A stretch of DNA of 64,000 nt. It comes from Streptomyces sp. NRRL F-525. Lineage in GTDB: Bacteria; Actinomycetota; Actinomycetes; Streptomycetales; Streptomycetaceae. Shown piece after piece: positions 52,058 to 60,890 of the stretch. The position numbers and the translations under genes were made by a program. The stretch covers positions 52,561 through 116,560 of the forward strand of contig NZ_JNXE01000035.1 of assembly GCF_000716605.1 (NCBI RefSeq). The letters run 5' to 3'. Numbering within the stretch: position 1 is the first letter of the stretch; each line of letters opens with the position of its first letter. The notes below the pieces were generated by a model that was not told the DNA's origin, ran no database searches, and was given only the letters and a program-made list of their open reading frames with translations.

Positions 52058-53047
52058 GTGAGCGTCAAACGTCTCGCCTGGCCGGCGGCCACCCTCGCGG
52101 TGGCCGCCGCCGTGCTGCTCAGCCTCGCGGTCGGCACCCGCCCGATCCCTCCGTCCGAAGTGCTCAACGCCCTTTTTCACGGCGGGAGTTCACCGGACGC
52201 CTTGGTCGTACGGTCGCTGCGGCTGCCCCGCACCGAGATCGGCCTGACGGCGGGCGCGGCGCTCGGCGTGGCAGGCGCCGCGCTCCAGGCCGTCACCCGC
52301 AACCCGCTCGCCGACCCCGGCATCCTCGGCCTCAGCCAGGGCGCGGCGGCGGGCGTCGTCCTCGCCATCGCGACGGGCCTCGCCAGCGGTTTCACCGGCT
52401 ACGTCTGGTACGCCTTCGCGGGCGCCGTCCTCGCCGCCTGTCTCGTCTACGGCATCGCCGCGCGCGGCCGGGGCGGGGCCTCACCGGTCAAACTCGCCCT
52501 CGCCGGTACGGCGTTGTCGGCGATGACGGCGGGCGGTACGACCGTCGTCCTGACCTCCAGCTCGGCCACGCTGGACCAGTTCCGGTTCTGGCAGGTCGGC
52601 TCGCTGAGCGGCCGGGACGCCGACACGGTCGTGGAGATGCTGCCGTTCCTGGTGGCCGGGGCGCTGCTGGTGCTCGCCTGTGCGCGCGGGCTGGACGCGC
52701 TGGCCCTCGGGGACGAGACGGCGCGGGCGTTGGGGCATCGGGTGGGGGTCGTGCGGGTGTGTGCGGCGCTCGGGGCGACCCTGCTGGTGGCGTCGGCGGT
52801 GGCGGCCGCCGGCCCGATCGCGTTCGTCGGACTCGCGGTCCCGCACCTCGCCCGCCGCCTCACCTCCGGCGGCCACCGCACTCTGCTTCCGCTGTCCGCC
52901 CTGCTCGGCGCCGCGCTGCTGGTCGGGGCGGATGTGGCGGGGCGGGTCGTGCGCTCCCCCGCCGAGGTGCCGGCCGGGGTGATGACGGCGTTGGTGGGGG
53001 TGCCGGTGCTGGTGGTACTGGTACGGCGGAAGGCGACGGCCGTATGA
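52058..53047 (+). CDS. FecCD-type siderophore ABC transporter permease
   Basis: 329 residues from GTG 52058, 32 bases after the binding-protein gene. About nine to ten transmembrane helices. Family motifs are present: LRLPRTEIGLTAGAALGVAG near the first cytoplasmic region, TRNPLADPGILGLSQGAAAG, and the C-terminal EAA-like AAAGPIAFVGLAVPHLARRL. Its stop overlaps the next permease start (ATGA). Forms one half of a heterodimeric channel. Confidence 0.93.
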   Translation: MSVKRLAWPAATLAVAAAVLLSLAVGTRPIPPSEVLNALFHGGSSPDALVVRSLRLPRTEIGLTAGAALGVAGAALQAVTRNPLADPGILGLSQGAAAGVVLAIATGLASGFTGYVWYAFAGAVLAACLVYGIAARGRGGASPVKLALAGTALSAMTAGGTTVVLTSSSATLDQFRFWQVGSLSGRDADTVVEMLPFLVAGALLVLACARGLDALALGDETARALGHRVGVVRVCAALGATLLVASAVAAAGPIAFVGLAVPHLARRLTSGGHRTLLPLSALLGAALLVGADVAGRVVRSPAEVPAGVMTALVGVPVLVVLVRRKATAV

Positions 53048-54081
53048 GCGCGACTGGGGTCACCGTCCTCCGCCCCCACCCCTCCATCTCCCTGCTCCTG
53101 CACCGCCGTTCGGCCGCCGTGGCCGCAACTCTCGTCCTCGTGCTGGCCGTTGCGATGACCGCCGCCGCCTGCTGCGGGCAGACCTATATCCCGCCCGCCG
53201 AGGTATGGCACACGCTCCGTACCGACTCCGGCCAATACGACCTCGTCGTCAACGAGTTGCGGGTCCCCCGGATCGTGCTGGGCGCGCTGGTCGGGGTCGC
53301 CCTGGGCCTCTCCGGAGCGCTCGTGCAGACCGTCACCCGGAATCCGCTCGCCAGTCCGGACGTGATCGGGGTCGGGCACGGCGCCGCAGCCGCGACCGTA
53401 CTCGCCCTCTCCGCCGGAGTCGTGAACTCACCCAGCGCCATGCCGGCCATCTCCGTCCTGGGCGGACTCGCGGCCGCCGCGCTCGTCTACGTACTGGCAT
53501 GGCGGCACGGGATGCAGCCAAGTCGGTTCGTGCTGACGGGAGTCGGGATCGGCGTCGCGCTGTCGGCCGTAGTCCAGCTGTACCTCTCGGACAGCGAGCT
53601 GCAGGCCGCCGAGACGGTCAAGCTGTGGCTGACCGGTTCCCTGAACGGGCGGGGCTGGGAGCAGGCGGCGCCCCTGGCCGTAGTACTGCTCCTGTGTCTG
53701 CCCGCGTTGGTGTGGGCGAGCCGGGCCGTGCGGCCGCTCGGGCTCGACGCCGATACCGCCGCCTCGCTGGGCGTACGGGTGGACCGGACGCGGCTCGCGG
53801 TGACCGTGCTCGGGGTGGTGCTGGCGGCGACGGCGACGGGGGCGGCGGGGCCGATCGGGTTCGTCGCGCTGACCGCGCCCCAGCTGGCCCGACGGCTCAC
53901 CCGTACGCCTCAACTGCCGTTGGTGTGCTCGGCGTTGACGGGCGCAGTGATTCTCGTTGCCGCCGACCTCGCTGCCCGCACGGTGCTGCCCCCACTGGAG
54001 GTGCCGGTGGGGGCGCTCACCTCGTTGGTCGGGGGGCCGTATCTGCTGTGGCTGCTGGGGCGGAACAGAGTGGCGGGCTGA
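53044..54081 (+). CDS. FecCD-type siderophore ABC transporter permease, second subunit
   Basis: 345 residues from ATG 53044 (ATGA overlap with the first permease). Motifs parallel those of its partner: LRVPRIVLGALVGVALGLSGAL, TRNPLASPDVIGVGHGAAA and GAAGPIGFVALTAPQLARRL. With the previous gene it forms the transmembrane pair. No ATPase gene follows; a shared or distant ATPase must energise it, which is common in Streptomyces. The operon ends in the REP-rich spacer. Confidence 0.93.
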   Translation: MSATGVTVLRPHPSISLLLHRRSAAVAATLVLVLAVAMTAAACCGQTYIPPAEVWHTLRTDSGQYDLVVNELRVPRIVLGALVGVALGLSGALVQTVTRNPLASPDVIGVGHGAAAATVLALSAGVVNSPSAMPAISVLGGLAAAALVYVLAWRHGMQPSRFVLTGVGIGVALSAVVQLYLSDSELQAAETVKLWLTGSLNGRGWEQAAPLAVVLLLCLPALVWASRAVRPLGLDADTAASLGVRVDRTRLAVTVLGVVLAATATGAAGPIGFVALTAPQLARRLTRTPQLPLVCSALTGAVILVAADLAARTVLPPLEVPVGALTSLVGGPYLLWLLGRNRVAG

Positions 54082-54521
54082 GGTTCGTCGGCGGCTGCGG
54101 GCCGGTGGGGGCTGGTCGCGCAGTTCCCCGCGCCCCTAAAAGCGTGGCGGCTGCCGGTGCGTCGTAGTTGCCCGCGCCCCTGGGTGGGGAGACGCCGGGC
54201 GCTTTTTAGGGGCGCGGGGAACTGCGCGAGCAACCACGACGGTGCCGCAGCCACCAAACCAACCGAAGAACCCCGGACCAGCTTCAGGGGCGCGAGGAAC
54301 TGCGCCACCAACCACGACGCCGCCGCAGCCACCAAACCAACCGAAGAACCCCGAACCAGCTTCAGGGGCGCCGGCGCCGCAGCCAACAAACCAGGCAGAG
54401 AACCCCGGAGCAGTTTCAGGGGCGCGGGGAACTGCGCGACCAGCCCCCACCGGGCCGTACTCGGCAGCGCGCCGGGCCCCGGAGCAGTGCGGCTCCGGGG
54501 CCCGGTGTGAAACGGCGGACG
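54082..54521. repeat. Streptomyces REP-type repeat cluster, 440-bp non-coding spacer
   Basis: The REP core (AGGGGCGCGGGGAACTGCGCG) occurs as an inverted copy at 54115-54137 and as direct copies at 54208-54229, 54286-54306 (one mismatch) and 54418-54440. A truncated copy (AGGGGCGCCGG) lies at 54364. Copies 54208, 54286 and 54364 start exactly 78 bases apart, and the 78-bp units share the segment CAGCCACCAAACCAACCGAA. The inverted and first direct copies can form a large hairpin. Any reading frame here is an artefact of the repeat. It separates the siderophore operon from the convergent ADH gene. Confidence 0.85.
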
Positions 54522-55562
54522 TCAGATCGTCGCCGTGTCGATCACGAACCGGTACCGGACGTCACTCGCCAACACCCGCTCGTACGCCTCGTTGATCTGC
54601 TCCGCGGAGATCAGCTCGATCTCGGCACCGAAACCGTGCTCCGCGCAGAAGTCCAGCATCTCCTGGGTCTCCCGGATACCGCCGATACCGGACCCGGCGA
54701 GGGTCTTGCGGCCGCCGATCACGGAGAAGAGGTTGAGGGAGACGGGCTCCTCGGGGGCGCCGACGTTCACCAGCGCACCGTCCGTCTTCAGCAGCGAGAG
54801 ATACGCGCCGAGGTCCAGCGGCGCCGACACCGTGGAGATGATCAGGTCAAGGCTGCCGCGCAGTTCCTCGAAGGTCTTCGGGTCGCTCGTCGCGTAGTAG
54901 TGGTCGGCACCCAGCTTCAGGCCGTCCTCCTGCTTGCGCAGCGACTGCGAGAGGACGGTGACCTCCGCGCCGAGCGCGTGCGCGATCTTGACGCCCATGT
55001 GGCCGAGCCCGCCCATGCCGACGATCGCGACCTTCTTGCCGGGACCCGCGTTCCAGTGCTTCAGCGGCGAGTACAGGGTGATGCCGGCGCAGAGCAGCGG
55101 CGCGGCCTCGTCGAGGGCGATGCCCTCGGGGATGCCGAGGACGAAGTTCTCGTCGACGACGACCTTCTCGGAGTAGCCGCCGTAAGTGGGCTCGCCGTCC
55201 TTGTCGAGGGCGTTGTACGTGCCGACGTTGCCACCGGTGCAGTACTGCTCCAGGCCCGCCTTGCAGTTGTCGCACTCGCGGCAGGAGTCGACCATGCAGC
55301 CGACGCCGACGCGGTCGCCGACCTGGAACTTGGTGACGCCGGGTCCTACCTCGGAGACGATGCCGGCGATCTCGTGGCCCGGGACCATCGGGAAGATGGC
55401 CTTGCCCCAGCCCTCCTGCGCCTGGTGGATGTCCGAGTGGCAGATACCGGCGAACTTGATGTCGATCAGGACGTCGAACTCACGGACGGCCCGGCGCTCG
55501 ATGGTGGTGCGCTCCAGGGGAGCCTTGGCGGCGGGGGCGGCGTACGCAGCGACTGTGGTCAT
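54522..55562 (-). CDS. Zinc-dependent NAD(P)-alcohol dehydrogenase (CAD-like)
   Basis: 346 residues, medium-chain dehydrogenase. Catalytic zinc ligands Cys41 (GICHSD) and His63 (PGHE) are present. The structural zinc lobe holds Cys94, Cys97, Cys100 and Cys108. The dinucleotide fold has GMGGLGHMG, and the following [10 protein letters not shown] suggests NADPH. This is the YahK/AdhC cinnamyl-alcohol-dehydrogenase-like class, which reduces broad aldehydes. Divergent from an XRE regulator with a perfect 20-bp palindrome between them. Confidence 0.93.
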   Translation of the reverse strand: MTTVAAYAAPAAKAPLERTTIERRAVREFDVLIDIKFAGICHSDIHQAQEGWGKAIFPMVPGHEIAGIVSEVGPGVTKFQVGDRVGVGCMVDSCRECDNCKAGLEQYCTGGNVGTYNALDKDGEPTYGGYSEKVVVDENFVLGIPEGIALDEAAPLLCAGITLYSPLKHWNAGPGKKVAIVGMGGLGHMGVKIAHALGAEVTVLSQSLRKQEDGLKLGADHYYATSDPKTFEELRGSLDLIISTVSAPLDLGAYLSLLKTDGALVNVGAPEEPVSLNLFSVIGGRKTLAGSGIGGIRETQEMLDFCAEHGFGAEIELISAEQINEAYERVLASDVRYRFVIDTATI

Positions 55563-55700
55563 GCCGGAACACTCCTAGGGGGGATGCGCGCCCGGCCGCC
55601 TTCTGACCGGGCACGATGCCAAGCCTGCCCGAAAGTCCCGGGGCTACCCAGGCCACGCTTCTGCGTACGTCCGCTGTGCGTACCACCAGCGAGGTCAGGC

Positions 55701-55720
55701 TCCCGGTCGTACGACCGGGA
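55701..55720. promoter_or_regulatory. Perfect 20-bp palindrome, probable XRE operator
   Basis: TCCCGGTCGTACGACCGGGA is a perfect inverted repeat 12 bases before the regulator ATG and 138 bases before the divergent ADH start. Position and symmetry fit autoregulation plus control of the dehydrogenase. Confidence 0.75.
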
Positions 55721-55732
55721 ATACTGGACCGT

Positions 55733-56665
55733 ATGGACGAACACCCCGAATCCGCTCCCGGCCCCGCCGACGCCGGTCCGCCGCTGGACCGGCGGGCCGA
55801 GCTGAGCGAGTTCCTGCGCACCCGGCGGGCCCGGCTGAAGCCGGAGGACGTCGGGCTGCCGGACTTCGGGCGGCACCGCAGGGTCCCCGGGCTGCGCCGC
55901 GAGGAGCTGGCACAGCTGGCCGGGGTGTCGGTGGCGTACTACACCCGCCTGGAGCAGGGCAACGGCCGGAACGTGTCGGCGGAGGTCCTCGAAGCGATCG
56001 CCCGCGCCCTGCGCCTGTCGGACGCCGAGTCCTCGCACCTCACCCACCTCGCGAAGCCGAAGCAGCACAAGAAGAAGACGTCGGCCCCCACCCAGCACGT
56101 GCGGACGCCGCTACGGCAGCTGCTCGACACGATCGACACGATCCCGGCGTACATCACGGGCCGCCGCACGGACATCCTGGTGTGGAACCGGATGGCCGCG
56201 GCCGTCTTCGGCGACTGGTCCGAGCTGCCGCCGCAGGAGCGGAACTGGGCGCGGCTGGTGTTCCTGCGGCCCGAGTACCGGGACCTGTTCGTGGAGTGGG
56301 AGCAGAAGGCGACGGACATCGTCAGCATGCTGCGGATGGACGCCGGCTTCTGCCCGGACGACCCGCGGCTGTCCGCGCTGGTCGGCGAACTCTCCGTGAA
56401 GAGCGAGGAGTTCAGGCGCCTGTGGGCCACGCACGACGTCAAGGAGAAGACCTACGGCGTCAAGCGCCTCCACCACCCCCTGGTCGGCGACCTCACCCTC
56501 CACTTCGAGGGCTTCCACCTCAGCGACGGCTCCGACCAGGCCCTGATCACCTACCACGCGGAGCCCGGCTCACCATCGGCCGACGCCCTGCGCCTGCTGG
56601 CGAGTTGGGGCACGGACGCGACCCGCGCGGGCACCTCGGCCCAGCGCCCCGACCTCACTCCGTGA
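55733..56665 (+). CDS. XRE/MmyB-like transcriptional regulator
   Basis: 310 residues from ATG 55733. The helix-turn-helix (about 25-95) includes VPGLRREELAQLAGVSVAYYTRLEQG. The C-terminal MmyB-like ligand domain (about 120-290) has YITGRRTDILVWNRMAAAVFGDW and RNWARLVFLRPEYRDL. It is a paralogue of the regulator at 46600-47418; both sit divergently to an oxidoreductase. It overlaps the 3' end of the next, convergent gene by 11 bases. Likely represses the ADH until a ligand binds. Confidence 0.9.
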   Translation: MDEHPESAPGPADAGPPLDRRAELSEFLRTRRARLKPEDVGLPDFGRHRRVPGLRREELAQLAGVSVAYYTRLEQGNGRNVSAEVLEAIARALRLSDAESSHLTHLAKPKQHKKKTSAPTQHVRTPLRQLLDTIDTIPAYITGRRTDILVWNRMAAAVFGDWSELPPQERNWARLVFLRPEYRDLFVEWEQKATDIVSMLRMDAGFCPDDPRLSALVGELSVKSEEFRRLWATHDVKEKTYGVKRLHHPLVGDLTLHFEGFHLSDGSDQALITYHAEPGSPSADALRLLASWGTDATRAGTSAQRPDLTP

Positions 56666-57167
56666 CCCCGAGGTCCGCCCGCATCAGCCGCCGCATCGCG
56701 GCCAGCCGCGGCTCGGCCTCCTTGAGATCCAGCAGGGCCTCTTCAGCGCTCTCGCCGTCCCGGGCGAGCCCACGGTCCAGCCGCTTCACGACGGCGTCGA
56801 CCCCGGCGAGCACCTGGTTCACCGAGCGGGACGCGTCCAGGATCCGCTCGGGCACGACCATCTGCGCCTCGGCGTAACGGTCCCGGTAGTCCCGCCGCGC
56901 CTCCTCCAGCTGGTCGCGCTCCAGCTCGGTGTAGACCCCGTCACGGATACGGTGCAGGGCGTCCTTGAGCAGCGTGTGGAACTGCCGCGAGGCCCGGTTC
57001 ATGGCCGTGTAGGCGTCCCGCCGCTCCTCGAACCTCCGCCTGCGCTCGGCGAGTTGGGCCTCCTCGGTGCGCTGCCGGGCGGTGAGGCGCTGGCTGAGGA
57101 CGGGGGCGAAGAGGGTGCCGAGCACGCCGACGACGGCGGTGATCATGGCGGTGACGGCGGCGGTCAT
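56655..57167 (-). CDS. Hypothetical membrane-anchored coiled-coil protein
   Basis: 170 residues from ATG 57167; a longer frame to 57227 would read through a terminator hairpin and is unlikely. An N-terminal hydrophobic helix (about 4-24) precedes a long charged region rich in Arg, Glu and Ala (RQRTEEAQLAERRRRFEERRDAY), predicted coiled coil. The protein resembles small Streptomyces proteins of unknown function. It starts 17 bases after the terminator of the S8 protease gene. Confidence 0.7.
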   Translation of the reverse strand: MTAAVTAMITAVVGVLGTLFAPVLSQRLTARQRTEEAQLAERRRRFEERRDAYTAMNRASRQFHTLLKDALHRIRDGVYTELERDQLEEARRDYRDRYAEAQMVVPERILDASRSVNQVLAGVDAVVKRLDRGLARDGESAEEALLDLKEAEPRLAAMRRLMRADLGVTE

Positions 57168-57183
57168 GGGGCCAGGAAAACAC

Positions 57184-57222
57184 GGACGGCCCGCCGGAAG
57201 GTGAACTTCCGGCGGGCCGTCC
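57184..57222 (-). terminator. Strong hairpin terminator after the S8 protease gene
   Basis: A perfect 17-bp stem, GGACGGCCCGCCGGAAG with its complement, encloses a GTGAA loop (57184-57222). It lies 27 bases beyond the protease stop codon. It has no U tract but is very stable. Confidence 0.85.
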
Positions 57223-57249
57223 GCCACTCAACTCACCACATTCCGCGGC

Positions 57250-60200
57250 TCACTTGCCGTAGTACGCGTTGTAGATCGAGATCGTCGACTTGTTCCCCTT
57301 CTTGTCGGCGATCTTCGCGTGGAACGAAATGGCCTTGCCCTTGGCCGGGTTGGTGACGGTGATCTTGCCGTGGACGACGTTGACCTTCTTCCAGGTCTGG
57401 CCGTAGTCGTACGACACCCACACGCCCAGGGACTTGAGGTTGCGGCCGGCTGCCGCGCCCTCGACGGTGACCGGGAAGGTCGCCTTCTTGCCGGCCGCGA
57501 CACGGCTGTCCAGGCCGGTGACCGCGTTGAACCGGGCGGTGGAGACCGGGAGTTGGGCGACGGTGTTCCCGGACGGCTTCTTCGAGGAGAACGTCCAGCT
57601 CGCGTCGATCCGGGTGGAGGCGGCGGCGACCTTGACGCTGCGGATCACCGAAGTGGTCAGCTTGTACGAGGCGTTGGCGGCCGGGACCTTGAACGTCTCC
57701 CCGCCGAGCAGGGGGTCCTTGTTGGAGCCCACCTTGGTGCCGTTGCGGTACAGCGTCGTGTTGACCGAGGTGAACAGCGACGAACCCGCGTTCTTCTGGG
57801 CGTCGGCGAACAGCGGCAGCACGCCGGCGATCTCGTTGCCGTAGCGGAACACACCGTAGTCGGCGTCGATGTGCGGGCCGAACACCGCGGTGTTGAAGGT
57901 CCGGGTGTAGCTCTGGCCGCCCTTGAAGGTCTGCAGGCCGTTCGAGACGTAGAAGGCCTCCGAGATCGGGAAGCCGTCCGCGTCGACTCCGGCGTCCTGT
58001 TCGAAGTCCAGCTCCCACTGCGCCCCGTTGATCGTGGAGACGTGCAGGACGCGGGTGCCGGGCAGCGGCTGCGCGCGGGTGGTGGCGGAGGCGCCGCCAC
58101 CACTGTCGGGCAGGTAGCCGAAGGCCATGAGCAGGCCGGTCTTGCCGCTCGCCGCGGCGCCCATCCGGGTCTTCACCGTGGCGAGTTCACCCGCCTTGTA
58201 GTGCTTGGTGAAGCCGGTGGCGAGCTGCTTGACGTTGCCGCCGGTCGTGGTGTCGTACTGCTCGTCGGTGCCCTTGAGGAAGTGCGCGTCCCACTGCTCG
58301 GAGAGCGAACCGTCGGTGATCCGCGGACCGAGGTGCGCGGAGCGGAAGCCGGCGTACGTCTCCAGGAACCAGCCGAAGGAGGCGCCGCCGTCCGCCGTCG
58401 TGACCAGGTAACCCGGGAACGCGAAGGCCGACTTGGCGCCGGTGTCCGGCACTGTGATGTCGACCGGCTTGGCCGTGCGGGCGTCGATCGTGACCGAGGT
58501 GTTCTTGGCGATGTCCAGCTTGGGCTGGGCGATCCAGTCGGCGCCCTTGGTGGTGTCCTCCGGGTCCACGAAGATCCCGGTGTCGAGGACGTAACCGCCC
58601 TTGGGGACACGGACCTTGACGGTGCCCGAGGCGTCGTAGGGAGTGAAGTAGCCGCCGGCGCCGAGGCCGGACAGGCCCGCCACCGTGGCCGTGTAGTACT
58701 TCGCGGGAGTGCCGTCACGGTTGATGAACTTCAACGTGAGGTCGTACGACTGCACTTCGCGCACCACGGCCGCGGCCGTCCGCACGCTCTGCCCGCCGCC
58801 CGTCGCCGTCACGTACGCGGAGTACGCGCCGTCGAGCGTGCCGCCGAGCTTGGTGTTGACCGTGAGGCCGACCGAGGACGTGCCGCCCGCCGGGACGGTG
58901 ACCGAGGTCTTGGCCAGCTTGAAGAAGCCCGAAGGAGCCGCCTGGCCCTTGGGGTTGGTGGCTGCCACCGTGAGCTTGAGGGTGACGGCGGTGGTGCCGA
59001 GGTTGCGGTAGGTGACCTGCTTGGTGACCGGGGTGTCGTCGGTGTGCGGCCACTGCTGGATGCCGAAGCTCTCCGACACCGGGTCGGCGATGACGTTCTG
59101 CTTGATGGCCTTGTCTACGGCGATCCGGCCCGAACCCTGCTCGAACGGCGTGTAGTTGCCGCCCTTCGCGGACCCGGTGAGCGCGCCCTTCAGCTCGGCG
59201 TAGCCCCAACTCGGGTGCTCCTGCTTGAGGATGGCGGCCGCACCGGCGACATGCGGGGTCGCCATCGACGTACCCGAGATGGTCAGGTAGCCGGGCGGGT
59301 TCTCGCCGACCTCCTGGTCGATGACGCTGCCCGGGGCCGCGGCGGCGGTGATGTCGACACCCGGCGCGGTGACGTCCGGCTTGATGGCGCCGTCGCCGAC
59401 GCGCGGGCCGGTGGAGGAGAAGTCGGCGAGCTTGTCGTTGCCGTCGACCGCGCCGACCGTGATGGCCGCGTCCGCGCTGCCGGGCGAACCGATCGACTGG
59501 GGGCCGTCGTTGCCCGCGGCGATCGCGAACAGGATGCCCTTCTCGGCGGAGAGCTTGTTGACCTCCGCCTCCAACGGGTCGATGCCCGGGGTGTCCTGGC
59601 CGCCGAGGCTCAAGTTGACGATGTCGGCGCCCTGTTGGGCCGCCCACTCCATGCCGGCGAGGATGCCGGAGTCGTCACCGGAGCCGTTGTCGTCCAGGAC
59701 CTTGCCGTTGAGGATCTTCGCGTCGGGCGCGACACCCTTGTACTTGCCGTGCGACTTGGCGCCGGTGCCCGCCGCGATGGACGCGACATGCGTGCCGTGC
59801 CCGAAGTGGTCGTTCGCGTCGGCGGCGGTGGAGAAGTTCTTGGACTCGATGACCTGGGTCTTCAGGTCCGGGTGGTCGGCGTCGACTCCCGTGTCCAGTA
59901 CGGCGATCTTGACGCCCTTGCCGGTGTAGCCGGCCGCCCACGCCTTCGGGGCGCCGATCTGCGGCACGGACTTGTCGAGGCTGGCCCTGCGGACGCCGTC
60001 GAGCCAGACGTGCGCGATACCGGCGGCCGACTTGTCGCCGTTGGTGACGGCCTTCCACAGCTCCGGGGCGTCCTGCTGCGGGGTCTGCACGGCGTCGGCG
60101 TTCAGCGTCTTCAGGGACTGGCGCAGCCTGCCCGCGTCCCGGACGTCGGCCTTGGTCGCGGTGGCCGCGCCCTGGTAGCCGACGATGACCTTCAGGCCGG

Positions 60201-60624
60201 CCTTCTGGGAGGCGCGCTCCGCCGACTTGTTGAGCTCGGTGACGTCGAAGAGCCGCTGGTCGAGCTTGCCGGACGCGATCAGCTGGGCCGCGTCGACGGG
60301 TATGACGAGCGTGTGCCCGTCGAGCTTGCGGACCTGAACGGGTATGTGTTCACGGCCCTTCGCCGGCTGCAGACCGGCGACCCGGCCCTTCGCGTCGACG
60401 GTGACGCGGTCGCCGGTGATCAGGGTGATGCGGTGGTCGCCCTTGAGCCGGGCCTGTGCGGCACCGGTCGGTACGGCACCGGTCTGTGCGGCGGTGAGTT
60501 GGGCGGCACCGGTCGCGCGCTGTTCGGGTTTCGCCGACGCCGGGGTGGTCATTCCGGCGGCGAGGGCGACTGCGGCGGACGCGGCGACGGTGGCCGCGCA
60601 CGCTCTCTTCACGTGTCTGCGCAA
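57250..60624 (-). CDS. Secreted subtilisin-like S8 serine protease with long C-terminal region
   Basis: 1124 residues. A signal peptide (about 1-31, MRRHVKRACA...ASA) is followed by an inhibitor-like propeptide (about 40-215) and the catalytic domain (about 225-500). The triad is Asp244 (AVLDTG), His276 (FGHGTH) and Ser453 (SGTSMATP), with oxyanion Asn372 (AAGNDG). The C-terminal 600 residues hold beta-sandwich domains (Fn3-like) and a final carbohydrate/pro-protein-convertase-like module. Streptomyces uses such enzymes to degrade proteins or process its own envelope proteins. Its promoter lies in 60625-60890. Confidence 0.93.
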   Translation of the reverse strand: MRRHVKRACAATVAASAAVALAAGMTTPASAKPEQRATGAAQLTAAQTGAVPTGAAQARLKGDHRITLITGDRVTVDAKGRVAGLQPAKGREHIPVQVRKLDGHTLVIPVDAAQLIASGKLDQRLFDVTELNKSAERASQKAGLKVIVGYQGAATATKADVRDAGRLRQSLKTLNADAVQTPQQDAPELWKAVTNGDKSAAGIAHVWLDGVRRASLDKSVPQIGAPKAWAAGYTGKGVKIAVLDTGVDADHPDLKTQVIESKNFSTAADANDHFGHGTHVASIAAGTGAKSHGKYKGVAPDAKILNGKVLDDNGSGDDSGILAGMEWAAQQGADIVNLSLGGQDTPGIDPLEAEVNKLSAEKGILFAIAAGNDGPQSIGSPGSADAAITVGAVDGNDKLADFSSTGPRVGDGAIKPDVTAPGVDITAAAAPGSVIDQEVGENPPGYLTISGTSMATPHVAGAAAILKQEHPSWGYAELKGALTGSAKGGNYTPFEQGSGRIAVDKAIKQNVIADPVSESFGIQQWPHTDDTPVTKQVTYRNLGTTAVTLKLTVAATNPKGQAAPSGFFKLAKTSVTVPAGGTSSVGLTVNTKLGGTLDGAYSAYVTATGGGQSVRTAAAVVREVQSYDLTLKFINRDGTPAKYYTATVAGLSGLGAGGYFTPYDASGTVKVRVPKGGYVLDTGIFVDPEDTTKGADWIAQPKLDIAKNTSVTIDARTAKPVDITVPDTGAKSAFAFPGYLVTTADGGASFGWFLETYAGFRSAHLGPRITDGSLSEQWDAHFLKGTDEQYDTTTGGNVKQLATGFTKHYKAGELATVKTRMGAAASGKTGLLMAFGYLPDSGGGASATTRAQPLPGTRVLHVSTINGAQWELDFEQDAGVDADGFPISEAFYVSNGLQTFKGGQSYTRTFNTAVFGPHIDADYGVFRYGNEIAGVLPLFADAQKNAGSSLFTSVNTTLYRNGTKVGSNKDPLLGGETFKVPAANASYKLTTSVIRSVKVAAASTRIDASWTFSSKKPSGNTVAQLPVSTARFNAVTGLDSRVAAGKKATFPVTVEGAAAGRNLKSLGVWVSYDYGQTWKKVNVVHGKITVTNPAKGKAISFHAKIADKKGNKSTISIYNAYYGK

Positions 60625-60890
60625 GGCTCCCCCTGGAGCTGAGGTACCGGGCGAATTCCCCGTTCACCCGACCGGGGGAAAGCCCGCACACCTGTACGCG
60701 ACACCCCCCGGAATACGCAGTATGCCGAGGGGTGATCACGCGCTCAAGAGATGAGAGGAGGGTAAGAAAGCGCAGCCGTGAACTGTTACGCCGTCGCCCG
60801 CACTCCGTTACGCAGTCGACGGGTGAAGCCCGCGCAAACTCCGCTAAGGGCTCCGCCGGAAACCCTGAACTTCCTTGCGCCGCAACCGAG

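Noticed and set aside
54157..54595. Two plus-strand frames of 117 codons in the REP region
   Set aside because: They translate the REP repeats (repeated FRGAGNCA-like units) and have no homology expected of a gene.
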